From the NCBI RefSeq assembly GCF_001688725.2, contig NZ_CP015401.2, positions 2,542,001 to 2,606,000 on the forward strand: a stretch of DNA of 64,000 nucleotides, in the 5' to 3' direction. The stretch comes from Bacteroides caecimuris. Lineage in GTDB: Bacteria; Bacteroidota; Bacteroidia; Bacteroidales; Bacteroidaceae. Under the pieces are notes generated by a model. That model did not search any database. It saw only the letters and a list, made by a program, of their open reading frames with translations, and was not told where the DNA came from. Below are positions 43,423 to 52,243 of this stretch, piece by piece (position 1 is the stretch's first letter; every line of letters starts with the position of its first letter). The position numbers and the translations under genes are program-made.

Positions 43423-44829
43423 ATGGACTATCAGAACACTTTAAAGTACTTATATGAGAGTGTGCCAATGTTTCAACAAATAGGAGGCAACGCCTATAAG
43501 CCGGGGTTGGAGACCACACATCGATTGGACGAACATTTCGGGCATCCTCATCAACAATTCAAAACGATACATATCGCCGGAACCAATGGAAAAGGTTCCT
43601 GCTCACATACTATTGCAGCCGTATTACAGTCCGCAGGATACCGGGTAGGCTTATTCACTTCCCCCCATTTGGTTGACTTCCGCGAACGCATCCGCATCAA
43701 CGGAGAAATGATGCCGGAAGAATATGTAGTCAACTTCGTAGAAGAGCACCGTTCCTTCTTCGAACCGCTCCATCCTTCGTTTTTTGAACTGACTACTGCC
43801 ATGGCGTTCCGCTACTTTGCGGACCAGAAAGTAGACGTAGCCGTTATCGAAGTAGGAATGGGCGGACGTTTGGATTGCACCAACATCATTCACCCCGATT
43901 TATGTGTCATCACTAATATCAGTTTCGACCACATGCAATATCTAGGGAATACCCTGACAAAAATAGCCAAAGAAAAAGCAGGCATTATCAAAGAAGGTGT
44001 TCCGGTAGTCATTGGCAGGGCTAAAGGCAGTGTTAAACGTGTGTTCACCATGAAAGCCAAAGAAATGAATGCACCTATCAACTATGCAGATTCTATCTCC
44101 CCCAATAATCCCACAGACTGGCTTCCTTATCCGGAAATGCAGGCGCTAAGAAAACATCTGGACAATACCCTGCATCCGGCAGATAGCATAAAAGCATTAG
44201 ACAAAATACTCGACAAGAGAAAAGATGCTATCCGAATTGTCAATGAAATGTTTCCGGCAGGTCTTTTTATGGAATTAAGCGGTCTCTGCCAGCATGAAAA
44301 TATTCTCACCATCCTGTCTGCTCTTAAGGAACTGACTAAAATAGGTTATCGCATCTGTCCCAAAGACTATCTCAATGGTTTTGCCGATGTGTGCAAACTT
44401 ACCGGACTGATGGGACGCTGGCAGAAAGTACATAGCGATCCGGATATCATTTGCGACACGGGACATAATGTAGATGGCATCAAATATGTCTGTGGACAGC
44501 TGGATTTCCTTCATCAGAAATTCAACCAGGAGCTGCACATCGTATTTGGCATGGTGAACGATAAAGATATCAGCAGTGTCTTGCAAGAGTTGCCGAAACA
44601 TGCCACCTATTATTTCACCAAAGCAAGTGTGAAACGTGCGCTTCCGGAAAATGAACTATTGGCATTGGCAGAAACAAACGGTTTGAAAGGTACCACCTAC
44701 TCCACTGTTGTAGAAGCTGTACAGGCGGCAAAAAAGAACTGCCCCCTCAAAGATCTGATCTTTATAGGAGGCAGCAGTTTCATTGTCGCAGATTTGTTAG
44801 CGAACCGCGATACACTCAATCTCTACTAA
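43423..44829 (+). CDS. folC: Bifunctional folylpolyglutamate/dihydrofolate synthase
   Basis: Adds glutamate to dihydropteroate and to folates. The 468-residue Mur-ligase-type protein has the P-loop IAGTNGKGSCSHTIAAVL, GLFTSPHLVDFRERIRINGE, VIEVGMGGRLDCTNII and ITNISFDHMQYLGNT, plus the C-terminal LTGLMGRWQKVHSDPDIICDTGHNVDG. A middle stretch (about 220-275) is longer than in enterobacterial FolC. Its last 33 bases overlap the 3' end of the convergent ridA gene. Confidence 0.94.
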   Translation: MDYQNTLKYLYESVPMFQQIGGNAYKPGLETTHRLDEHFGHPHQQFKTIHIAGTNGKGSCSHTIAAVLQSAGYRVGLFTSPHLVDFRERIRINGEMMPEEYVVNFVEEHRSFFEPLHPSFFELTTAMAFRYFADQKVDVAVIEVGMGGRLDCTNIIHPDLCVITNISFDHMQYLGNTLTKIAKEKAGIIKEGVPVVIGRAKGSVKRVFTMKAKEMNAPINYADSISPNNPTDWLPYPEMQALRKHLDNTLHPADSIKALDKILDKRKDAIRIVNEMFPAGLFMELSGLCQHENILTILSALKELTKIGYRICPKDYLNGFADVCKLTGLMGRWQKVHSDPDIICDTGHNVDGIKYVCGQLDFLHQKFNQELHIVFGMVNDKDISSVLQELPKHATYYFTKASVKRALPENELLALAETNGLKGTTYSTVVEAVQAAKKNCPLKDLIFIGGSSFIVADLLANRDTLNLY

Positions 44830-45171
44830 CGCATCCTTGGGCAGAGCTTTTACGGCAACCGCCGAACGTGCGGGAAAAGCTCCGTCAAAATACGTGGCAT
44901 ACACGCCATTCATCCCTGCAAACAGAGACATATCCTGAAGAAATACAGTAGTTTTGACAATGTTTCCCATTGTCAATCCTGCTTCTTCAAGAATGTGCTT
45001 GATATTCTCCAACGACTGGCGAGCTTGTCCTTCTATCCCTTCAGCCATCTGTCCCGTAGCGGCATCAATAGGCAACTGTCCGGACACAAATACCATACCA
45101 TTGGCTTCTATCGCCTGACTATAAGGGCCGATAGCCCCCGGAGCTTTCGCACTGCAAATTACTTTTTTCAT
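44797..45171 (-). CDS. ridA: RidA family reactive-intermediate deaminase
   Basis: Hydrolyses reactive enamine/imine intermediates from pyridoxal phosphate enzymes. The 124-residue product shows APGAIGPYSQAIEANGMVFVSGQLPID, the family loop KTTVFLQDMSLFAGMN, and FPARSAVAVKALPKDALVEIECIAV with the catalytic Arg and Glu. A TATCTTTG box lies 31 bases before the ATG. The 3' end overlaps folC tail to tail. Confidence 0.94.
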   Translation of the reverse strand: MKKVICSAKAPGAIGPYSQAIEANGMVFVSGQLPIDAATGQMAEGIEGQARQSLENIKHILEEAGLTMGNIVKTTVFLQDMSLFAGMNGVYATYFDGAFPARSAVAVKALPKDALVEIECIAVR

Positions 45172-45202
45172 ATCTATTTCTTTTTCTGTTTATAATGGAT
45201 TT

Positions 45203-45210
45203 CAAAGATA
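45203..45210 (-). promoter_or_regulatory. Putative -7 box of ridA
   Basis: The minus strand reads TATCTTTG, 31 bases before the ridA ATG. Confidence 0.5.
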
Positions 45211-45519
45211 AAAATAAATTCTGAAATTTCTTCCACCGGATTAGGAATCAACATATAGAAATCACAATCTCACCCCATCCCATTGCATCACCACCACCCA
45301 CTCTTTCGGTTAGCAAATCCCATGAAAACGGTGCGGAACCGTAGCAACCACCAAATCACAATTGGAAGCTAATACGGTTCTCAACTCCTTCAGCAACATA
45401 TCCATCCGGATAATTAAATGAAGATACTCCGTCATACACCGGATCACGCGCACATACTGATAAATACACATATCCTCTCCCCGCCTTATCCCCCTCAGTG
45501 TGTTGGAAGAGACAGCAAG

Positions 45520-45750
45520 TTCACTTATAACCGGCATAGTATTGGAATCTGCTATGAAGGCGGACTGAATGAAGAAGGTCGTCCGGCAGATACGAGAACA
45601 CAGGCGCAACGCTTTGCGTTGCTCGACTTGTTGACGATTCTCAAACATCAGTATCCAGAAGCGCAAATCATAGGGCATTATCAGCTTAGTGCTTCGATTC
45701 ATAAAGCTTGCCCCTGTTTTGATGCTCAAAAGGAGTACTTTACTATCTAA
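45520..45750 (+). pseudogene. N-acetylmuramoyl-L-alanine amidase fragment
   Basis: About 75 codons match the C-terminal half of Bacteroides Amidase_2-type proteins: YNRHSIGICYEGGLNEEGRPADTRT, FALLDLLTILKHQYPEAQIIGHY and KACPCFDAQKEY. The N-terminal half with the first zinc-binding histidine is missing: the frame stays open upstream but its sequence there is not amidase-like, so the gene is broken near 45520. In Bacteroides such amidases often neighbour DUF4248 genes, as here. 45230-45520 shows nothing I can assign. Confidence 0.75.
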
Positions 45751-45797
45751 AAAAACTACGGGAGACGGTGAAAATGCTGTCTCCCGTAGTTTTTTTT
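45749..45797. terminator. Strong bidirectional terminator
   Basis: ACTACGGGAGAC (45755-45766) pairs with GTCTCCCGTAGT (45779-45790), with A-run before and T-run after, so either strand gives a stem plus T-tract. It lies between the amidase fragment and the convergent DUF4248 gene. Confidence 0.9.
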
Positions 45798-45812
45798 AGA
45801 TATTTATATCAT

Positions 45813-46046
45813 TTATAAGTCTCCCGGCTTTCCTAAATAATAGGTGATAAGCCGTACTTCTCTCACAAAAAATGCCTTTGTCTTCGGATGAAAATCGGTA
45901 GATAGTATCTCATCCATCAATGGCTTGCATCTCCTCATCCAGCGCCGGAGTTTATTAACTGAAGCACGGATCGTCAGATCAGGAAAATATATCTGCGCCA
46001 ACTCTTGTTTATTATAACATTTCACTACAAATTCTGAATGTTTCAT
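45813..46046 (-). CDS. DUF4248 family protein
   Basis: The 77-residue product (FVVKCYNKQELAQIYFPDLTIRASVNKLRRWMRRC and YYLGKPGD at the end) fits DUF4248, a small basic family from Bacteroides that probably contains a helix-turn-helix and is usually found beside amidase and HU-like genes. No function is established. A second, deletion-bearing copy of most of this gene lies at 47310-47472 beyond the Rpn nuclease gene. Confidence 0.75.
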   Translation of the reverse strand: MKHSEFVVKCYNKQELAQIYFPDLTIRASVNKLRRWMRRCKPLMDEILSTDFHPKTKAFFVREVRLITYYLGKPGDL

Positions 46047-46125
46047 CGTTTCTTTATTACTGTTTTCTATGCTATAAAGTTACAAAAACTATAACATATA
46101 AACAAAGAAAGAGGAGACTATTATC
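45886..46125. repeat. Copy A of a duplicated segment (complete)
   Basis: This 240-base segment covers the 5' two-thirds of the DUF4248 gene and its upstream region. It is repeated in the same orientation at 47310-47472 with a few substitutions and one internal deletion. Confidence 0.85.
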
Positions 46126-46325
46126 GTCAGAAACCATGTTAACATAATCCCTGCATCCATCTCGGCACCGACATCGCTGCCATAATGCAGTGATTGCCTT
46201 GCCACGGTCATAATCTTTCAACAAAAAACATGGTATTTTTTGTCTGAATCAAGAACTTGTCTCAATGCTTGGTTATGACCAACTCCATATCCCACATTGA
46301 ATAAAACTCAAAACAGTTTCTTTCA
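46047..46325. other. 279-base gap with no gene seen
   Basis: The left part is the upstream half of repeat copy A. The remainder (46126-46325) contains no coding frame, hairpin or promoter box that I can support. Confidence 0.4.
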
Positions 46326-47228
46326 CTATAACTTTTCTATTTCCTCTTCAGACAATCCGGTAGCTTGTGAAATTACATCAATTGCTACTCCCAATTGTTT
46401 CAGATTTCGAGCATTATTCAAATTGGCTTCTCTTACTCCTTCTTCTCTTCCTTCTTTTCTTCCTTCTTCCCGACCTTCTTCTCTTCCTTCTTCCCGTCCT
46501 TTCTTTTCTGCCGTAGATATAACACTATACCAATCACGGAAATTCTTCAAGCTGTCCCAATACTCACTCAGTTCAGTCTGGGTAAACTTTGCTATCTCCG
46601 CTGTTTCAAAAAGGCGGTCAAAAACTCTGTTCTGCAATGCTCTAGGACGTTCAAGCAGAGAGGCAAGATTACGCAAGACAAACAGCCACTTGTCAAACAT
46701 GCTATCCAACTCATCCTCACTCTTGTTGAATTTGGGCATTTCAAGGTAAACGAAGGTAAGCTTGTCATAGAATATCTTATGAGTATAAAGGTCTACAAGC
46801 TTCACCTCATGATGGAAATACTCCGCATCAGAATTGTCAAAGGAGAAATTCAGGATACCCACCACGTAGACAGCCTTCAACTCATAATCCCATTCCCCAC
46901 GTTTGCCCTGCTCACGAATAGGGAAAGTGGAATAAAAAACACTGCGGTCCTTAAAGAACTGCTGCTCGCCACGCTGCATCTCAACCAGGAACTTCTCACC
47001 CTTCTCATTCTCACAATAGACATCAAAGACAGCCCGACGGTCATATTCCTGCGTCCCAAGATGTTCAGCATTAAGATAAGTGACATCTTTGATTACCTCC
47101 TCCTTGAATAAGAGTGCATTCAAAAAGCTGATCAACAATTCCTTATTCATTGTTGTACCAAAAAGCAACTTGAATCCGAAATCGGTATATGGATTTACAT
47201 ATTTATCCTGTATTCCTTCCGCTCCCAT
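46326..47228 (-). CDS. Rpn-family PD-(D/E)XK nuclease/putative transposase
   Basis: The 300-residue product has the Rpn core: YVNPYTDFGFKLLFGTTMNKELLISFLNALL, then DRRAVFDVYCENEKGEKFLVEMQ (the D...E-x-Q nuclease core) and QFFKDRSVFYSTFPIREQ. E. coli Rpn proteins are DNA endonucleases that promote recombination. The C-terminal third ends in a tandem GREE/GRKE repeat (about residues 243-265), a polymorphic feature of the family, and a short LSEEEIEKL tail. A TACTTTTG box lies upstream. It sits inside a duplicated, decayed region. Confidence 0.88.
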   Translation of the reverse strand: MGAEGIQDKYVNPYTDFGFKLLFGTTMNKELLISFLNALLFKEEVIKDVTYLNAEHLGTQEYDRRAVFDVYCENEKGEKFLVEMQRGEQQFFKDRSVFYSTFPIREQGKRGEWDYELKAVYVVGILNFSFDNSDAEYFHHEVKLVDLYTHKIFYDKLTFVYLEMPKFNKSEDELDSMFDKWLFVLRNLASLLERPRALQNRVFDRLFETAEIAKFTQTELSEYWDSLKNFRDWYSVISTAEKKGREEGREEGREEGRKEGREEGVREANLNNARNLKQLGVAIDVISQATGLSEEEIEKL

Positions 47229-47255
47229 GTCTTTTTTTATTTTTTATATTATGGA

Positions 47256-47263
47256 CAAAAGTA
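47256..47263 (-). promoter_or_regulatory. Putative -7 box of the Rpn-family gene
   Basis: The minus strand reads TACTTTTG, 27 bases before the ATG at 47228. Confidence 0.5.
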
Positions 47264-47309
47264 GCAATAATCAGATAAAATCAAGCAGAAAAAGACTATT
47301 TTAACAGAG

Positions 47310-47472
47310 GGATGAAAATCGGTAGATAGTATCTCATCCATCAATGGCTTGCATCTCCTCATTCAGCACCGGAGTTTATTAACTGAAGCACGGACCGTCA
47401 GATCAGGAAAATACATCTGCGCCAACTCTTGTTTATTATAACATATAAACAAAGAAAGAGGATACTATTATC
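47310..47472 (-). pseudogene. Deletion-bearing second copy of the DUF4248 segment (copy B)
   Basis: 163 bases match copy A at 45886-46125 in the same orientation. About 77 bases are missing precisely between two TATAACAT repeats that exist in copy A (46014-46021 region and 46090-46097 region), leaving one TATAACAT. The loss removes the DUF4248 start codon and first residues, so the copy is dead. Confidence 0.85.
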
Positions 47473-47798
47473 TGGTATTATGAGAATAAATCGGGAAATA
47501 TCAACGATCTTCACAGACAGTTGATATAGTGGGAAATTCACATCGGCTTTAACCTCCGATGCCAGGGTGTAGATCAGCAATGTGCCGTCGCGCTTTTTCT
47601 GATCTACAATGTAGGGGAATCATGCTGTAAACAGCATGAAGCTAGGGACCTACATTTTTCTTCATCTCACATACGAAACACTCACGTGTTTATTACATCT
47701 CAACATTTATTTTATACCATACCTTTTAGGGTTAATCCACCATACATTTATTAGAATTTCATAATTACCCTTCAATTACTACACATTTTACTTTATCA
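47473..47798. other. Non-coding remnant region at the end of the capsule operon
   Basis: On the minus strand a decayed frame (RDGTLLIYTLASEVKADVNF and PLYQLSVKI near 47500-47600) looks once-coding, but I recognise no family. Hairpins: GTAGATCAG/CTGATCTAC arms around 47566-47606, CATGCTG-TAAA-CAGCATG at 47621-47638, and AATGTAGG/CCTACATT arms at 47608-47615 and 47649-47656 enclosing it, followed by TTTC on the plus strand. One of these may end the capsule transcript. Confidence 0.45.
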
Positions 47799-48926
47799 TC
47801 ATTTCTCAACAAACAATTCCATAAAATATTTTTCATGTTCATCTACTAAATGCTCCCAAGAATATTCTGTTTTTATCTCTTCCAAATTTGCAGATATAAA
47901 TTTCTCTTTATCTCGTGCAGCAATAATATCCATATCATTTAATAACTTGGTCACCTCTATTGCTGTATGATAATATTTGGCATTTTCTTTTAGCACTGAT
48001 CGATTAAATATATTATCATTAGCTAAAATAAAACAACCTGAAGCCATAGCTTCTAAAAGTGATGGATTTGTTCCTCCTACTGAATGACCGTGAAAATATG
48101 CAAAAGAAAACTTACGTATTGAATTCAGTTTATCAAAATCATAAACTCCACCAATAAAACGCACATAACTCTCTTTAGCATATTGTTCCACAAGTTTTTT
48201 ACCATGAGGGGTATTAGTTTTACCTACAATTATCAATGGTTTACGCCCATTTTCTTTAGAAGCCAAATACCCTTCTATAGCCATTGCAATATTATTCTCA
48301 GGTTCTAACCTCGCTACAAGCAAATAATAACCATTCAATTCTAACTTAAATTCCTTCAATACTTCCTTATTGTAATCATCATGTATATCTGCTCCATAAG
48401 CAATAAAACGACAAGTTTTATTATATTTCGCCTTATAATAATCATGAATACCCATATTATCAGCAATTAGATAATGACTGTGTTTTACAGCCTGTCTTTC
48501 TTCCCAAAAGACAAATTTCCGTATCCATTTATTAAACTTTGTACGCTTATATTCCAATCCATCCATATTCGTTATAAATATTGGACACTTAATATTCTTC
48601 ACATTAAACCAAATATAAGCTGGTACAATACTAGTGTACCCTGCTTCATAAATAATATCGAACTTTTCCCGTTTGAGTGCATCTTTTAACGAAAAATAAT
48701 CATAAAAGAAACTCCCAACAGAACTCCCCATCCATGTTTCAGGACTATAAATATGTTTGATACGTACTCCTTTATAAAAATCTTTTTTATAAGGGTGAAA
48801 ATGAGGAGAATAGACAGTCACTATGTGACCTCTTTTTGCCAAACCTACGGAAATGTATTCAGCAAACTGCTCAAAGCCCCCATAGTTATTTGGAATACCA
48901 CGAGTGCCAATAAAAGCTATTTTCAT
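47799..48926 (-). CDS. GT4-type glycosyltransferase with DUF1972 N-terminal domain
   Basis: Last gene of the capsule operon. The 375-residue GT-B protein starts MKIAFIGTRGIPNNYGGFEQFAEYIS, the DUF1972 signature of rhamnosyltransferase-like enzymes, and has the C-terminal GT4 nucleotide-sugar site (HGHSVGGTNPSLLEAMASGCFILAND). It probably adds a sugar to the repeat unit on the cytoplasmic side; donor and acceptor are unknown. Confidence 0.92.
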   Translation of the reverse strand: MKIAFIGTRGIPNNYGGFEQFAEYISVGLAKRGHIVTVYSPHFHPYKKDFYKGVRIKHIYSPETWMGSSVGSFFYDYFSLKDALKREKFDIIYEAGYTSIVPAYIWFNVKNIKCPIFITNMDGLEYKRTKFNKWIRKFVFWEERQAVKHSHYLIADNMGIHDYYKAKYNKTCRFIAYGADIHDDYNKEVLKEFKLELNGYYLLVARLEPENNIAMAIEGYLASKENGRKPLIIVGKTNTPHGKKLVEQYAKESYVRFIGGVYDFDKLNSIRKFSFAYFHGHSVGGTNPSLLEAMASGCFILANDNIFNRSVLKENAKYYHTAIEVTKLLNDMDIIAARDKEKFISANLEEIKTEYSWEHLVDEHEKYFMELFVEK

Positions 48927-49084
48927 CAGAAATTTTAATATATGAAGGTAAATTGATAACTCTAAGTATACAAAACAATCTCTTTTTCTCGGAACAATAT
49001 TTCGTGTAGCGAGTCCAATATGAGAGTTTTACTTTTTCTTAAATAAAAGCAGAAATAAATTTAGAAAATACCATAATCATTTTT

Positions 49085-50182
49085 TCAAACTCTATTTATC
49101 TCAGCATCAACCATAGTTACAAAATCGTTGATTTCTTTCTTCTGTTCATAACGTTCACAATCTGAAGTTGTATAATAATTATCTAACACTGGTTTTTTTA
49201 TTATATCCTCTACTGATTGACGATACTTATTGATTGATGTAAGTCTGCCAAAACTAGGAAACTCGTCTATCATTTTACGAAAATATGGAATGTCCGTTAA
49301 TAACATAACTTTCTTAAAATAACATGCCATTGCAAAAATACCACTTTGCGAAGATTTACGATAAGGTAGTAAAACTACATCTGTATGACTATATAAATAG
49401 ACCAATTCATCATCATTAATATGACGATCAAGTACCCTGTAATCTGTTGATATTCCATACAATAAACTAAAATCTATATTTTCAACATTTTTACCAGCAA
49501 TTACAAGTTCGACTTTTTCCCTTACACCATGCGGTAATCTTGCAAATACATCTACAATGATATCAATACCTTTTGCATAACTTAAGTTTCCAAAAAAAAG
49601 AAATTTAATTTTGCCAATACTCACAAATGCATTAGCAACATCTTTAGATAGTGACTTTTCCTCATATTTTTTCTTAAAAGAATATTTTAAATGAGGTACA
49701 TATAACATTGGAACTTTTACCCCTATAGTATTCAATATATTTTTTGTACGCTCAGAATGATAAATAAAGCAACGTACATATTTAGTATAATACCAATCAA
49801 AGAAACATAAGACACGCGAAGTATCTATATATTTTAAAGCATGCGCTTCATGCATATCACACCATAATCGCCTACTAACCATACCAGGTGACATCATTAA
49901 CAGATCATAAAGTTCACCATAACACATATAAATATATACTCCTCTCTTGTGAGTAATCATATGTTTCAATAACCGTAGGTAATTTTTCAAAAGCAACAAC
50001 ACTGATATCAGTTTATTCCTACCAAATATAAGAGAGAAAAAAGGTTTCTCTCCTTGTTCATTAAAAGTAGAAAGAATTTTTACTTGAGATCCCTTCTTTC
50101 GCAAAATATCGGCAAATGCTTCATCATAATAATGCATGCCACAGTAAGATCCAATCAAGTCAACTATGTATATTGTTTTCAT
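49085..50182 (-). CDS. GT-B fold glycosyltransferase
   Basis: The 365-residue product has a Rossmann-like N-terminus (IYIVDLIGSYCGMHYYDEAFADIL) and a GT4-like C-terminal half (IKFLFFGNLSYAKGIDIIVDVFARL, ELVIAGKN, VVLLPYRKSSQSGIFAMACYFKKVMLLTD). It lies between a GT2 gene and the DUF1972 glycosyltransferase gene in the capsule operon. Sugar specificity cannot be read. Confidence 0.88.
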   Translation of the reverse strand: MKTIYIVDLIGSYCGMHYYDEAFADILRKKGSQVKILSTFNEQGEKPFFSLIFGRNKLISVLLLLKNYLRLLKHMITHKRGVYIYMCYGELYDLLMMSPGMVSRRLWCDMHEAHALKYIDTSRVLCFFDWYYTKYVRCFIYHSERTKNILNTIGVKVPMLYVPHLKYSFKKKYEEKSLSKDVANAFVSIGKIKFLFFGNLSYAKGIDIIVDVFARLPHGVREKVELVIAGKNVENIDFSLLYGISTDYRVLDRHINDDELVYLYSHTDVVLLPYRKSSQSGIFAMACYFKKVMLLTDIPYFRKMIDEFPSFGRLTSINKYRQSVEDIIKKPVLDNYYTTSDCERYEQKKEINDFVTMVDAEINRV

Positions 50183-50210
50183 TTATTATGTCAGTATCTA
50201 CCATTCTTAC

Positions 50211-50984
50211 TTAATCATTCACCTTTCTGTAGTAAATTTTTAGAATAAATTTCGGACATACACATCTAATCATTCTCTTTACTAAAAACTTTAATATTTC
50301 AAAATGTATAGAACCATGAAATACCTCTATTCTTTGCAATTCATTTAAGTGTCTTATTAAAACTTTAATATTAGGAGCAGATGAAATTCCATTTACATTA
50401 TCATAAGTAGATATTGTAAACGGTAATTGATGAAAAAGATTTCCTTTTTTATATTGTTCCAAGAAAAATGCATAATCGGCAACAATAGAATAGTTTGTAT
50501 CAAATTTAGTCTTTTTCATTAAATCAGTTCGAACAAAACAAGATTGATGTGAAAAACACATATGCAATGGAAGACATTCTAAAGGATATGGTCTCTTTAT
50601 AATTTTAGTGAAACCATAATCTAATTCTACAGCACCATAAATAATATCTGATTTATATTCATGCTCAAACACTTGTGATAAAATTGTTTCAGAATAAAAT
50701 CGATCACCACTATTCATAAAAATCAACCATTCTCCTGTCGCTCTATCAATACCCTTATTCATTGCATGATATACCCCACTATCTTTTTCAGAAATCCAAA
50801 AAGAAATAGATTTTTCATATTGCCTAATTATATCAACCGTACCATCCCGACTTCCACCATCAATAATTATATATTCAATCCGAGGATATGTTTGTTTAAG
50901 TACACTTTCTATCGTATCCTCAATAACAGATACTGAATTATAAGACACTGTTATGACAGTAATTAATGGATTATCTATTCTCAT
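50211..50984 (-). CDS. GT2 family glycosyltransferase
   Basis: The 257-residue GT-A protein shows ITVITVSYNSVSVIEDTIESVLKQTYPRIEYIIIDGGSRDGTVDII (in parts), the D-x-D-like FWISEKDSGVYHAMNKGIDRATGEWLIFMNSGD region, typical of WcaA-like enzymes. It overlaps the wzy gene by 14 bases, so translation is coupled. It adds one sugar of the capsule unit. Confidence 0.93.
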   Translation of the reverse strand: MRIDNPLITVITVSYNSVSVIEDTIESVLKQTYPRIEYIIIDGGSRDGTVDIIRQYEKSISFWISEKDSGVYHAMNKGIDRATGEWLIFMNSGDRFYSETILSQVFEHEYKSDIIYGAVELDYGFTKIIKRPYPLECLPLHMCFSHQSCFVRTDLMKKTKFDTNYSIVADYAFFLEQYKKGNLFHQLPFTISTYDNVNGISSAPNIKVLIRHLNELQRIEVFHGSIHFEILKFLVKRMIRCVCPKFILKIYYRKVND

Positions 50985-52236
50985 AAACTGATTTTACTGA
51001 TTTATTTAAAACAAATCCCATTCCTCCCCATATATAATAAACATAAGGATACTGAAATATATTAACTGATACAACGGAAACCATTAATGTAGCAATCATC
51101 AACGATGACATTATCAAATAAATCTCCGTTTTATATTGCCTCATTTTTTTTAAAAGCACAAACCATAAAAACAAATAAAAGGCACATCCTTGTATTCCTA
51201 TTTCATAAGCTTGTAATAAAATAGAAGATTCTGCAATATTTCCTCCATCACCATCTATAGTTCCTGTTCCTAGACCATTTCCCCATGGCGTTGACAATAA
51301 CTGCAAATAAAAATCATGAACCATATCTCCTCTTGTTGAAGCACTACTTTCTTCACCTGTTAAAGAAGCTACTACAATATCAAAAAACATTGGTTCTAAA
51401 ATAAAAACAATAGCCATTATTAATACCAAAGCAAATAACATAGCAAACATAAATTTGATTACAACAACAGCTTTTCCTTTATAAAAATTAAATAAAAAGA
51501 GTGTTATAATAACAAGCGCCCAACCAGCTCTAGAAAAAGACATGAACAAGCATCCAGAAATCAAGACAAGACATAACCAAGAAGAAAATTTATTTATGGA
51601 TTTAGAAATACATGCTGAATATATCCATAGCCAAACATATGCCATATAGACACCAAACTGATTTGGAGCTCCAATAAGACCATTCATCCTCTCAATTCCC
51701 ATTATCGTAAAAGATGGAGTTACATAACTCAAGGCTCCATTCTTATCAATTATATAATGATTTAAAAAAAGATGCCAATCTGATTGAAAGAAAAAATAAA
51801 TGACAATTCCTGTTATACAAAGAATATATGTTACCCAAAGTTGTACAATAAAAAGTTTTTTTATTTGTAATGAAGTAAATTTCAAAGTTGACAAACTAAA
51901 AAATAAACAAAAGCAATGAAGATAAATCCTCAATGTCGAGATCGCATCTTTATCATTAGGCAGCAAAAAATAAAAAGCAAAAAGATATAATATAAAAAAT
52001 AAAAAGACAATCCAATAGTAAGAAACCTGCATTTTAACTCTAAACGCCTTTTGTAGAAGAAAGAATATTGCAATATCATACCAAAAAGGAAAATAAACAT
52101 CCCCACCTAGAATTGCAAAACAATGCTTTAATGTGATATGAATAGGAAATAAAATGAATAATGAAGAAAGCACTAAGTATGCACGAGTTCTCCAGCAAAA
52201 GATAAAGTAAATTATTAAAAAGTATAAAGTATACAT
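50971..52236 (-). CDS. Wzy-type O-antigen/capsule polymerase
   Basis: The 421-residue membrane protein has ten or more hydrophobic segments and a large loop before the last helices containing STRGDMVHDFYLQLLSTPWGNGLGTG, the arrangement of O-antigen ligase/polymerase family proteins. It would join repeat units on the periplasmic face. Wzy proteins diverge strongly, so the call rests on topology and the operon. Confidence 0.82.
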   Translation of the reverse strand: MYTLYFLIIYFIFCWRTRAYLVLSSLFILFPIHITLKHCFAILGGDVYFPFWYDIAIFFLLQKAFRVKMQVSYYWIVFLFFILYLFAFYFLLPNDKDAISTLRIYLHCFCLFFSLSTLKFTSLQIKKLFIVQLWVTYILCITGIVIYFFFQSDWHLFLNHYIIDKNGALSYVTPSFTIMGIERMNGLIGAPNQFGVYMAYVWLWIYSACISKSINKFSSWLCLVLISGCLFMSFSRAGWALVIITLFLFNFYKGKAVVVIKFMFAMLFALVLIMAIVFILEPMFFDIVVASLTGEESSASTRGDMVHDFYLQLLSTPWGNGLGTGTIDGDGGNIAESSILLQAYEIGIQGCAFYLFLWFVLLKKMRQYKTEIYLIMSSLMIATLMVSVVSVNIFQYPYVYYIWGGMGFVLNKSVKSVYENR

Positions 52237-52243
52237 ATAGCAA

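Noticed and set aside
45310..45729. 139-codon minus-strand open frame
   Set aside because: It runs antisense through the recognisable amidase fragment and has no family features, promoter box or neighbours in the same direction that would support it.
46395..47111. A 238-codon open frame on the plus strand
   Set aside because: Antisense shadow of the Rpn-family gene; its phenylalanine/serine-rich start is just the complement of the GREE repeat.
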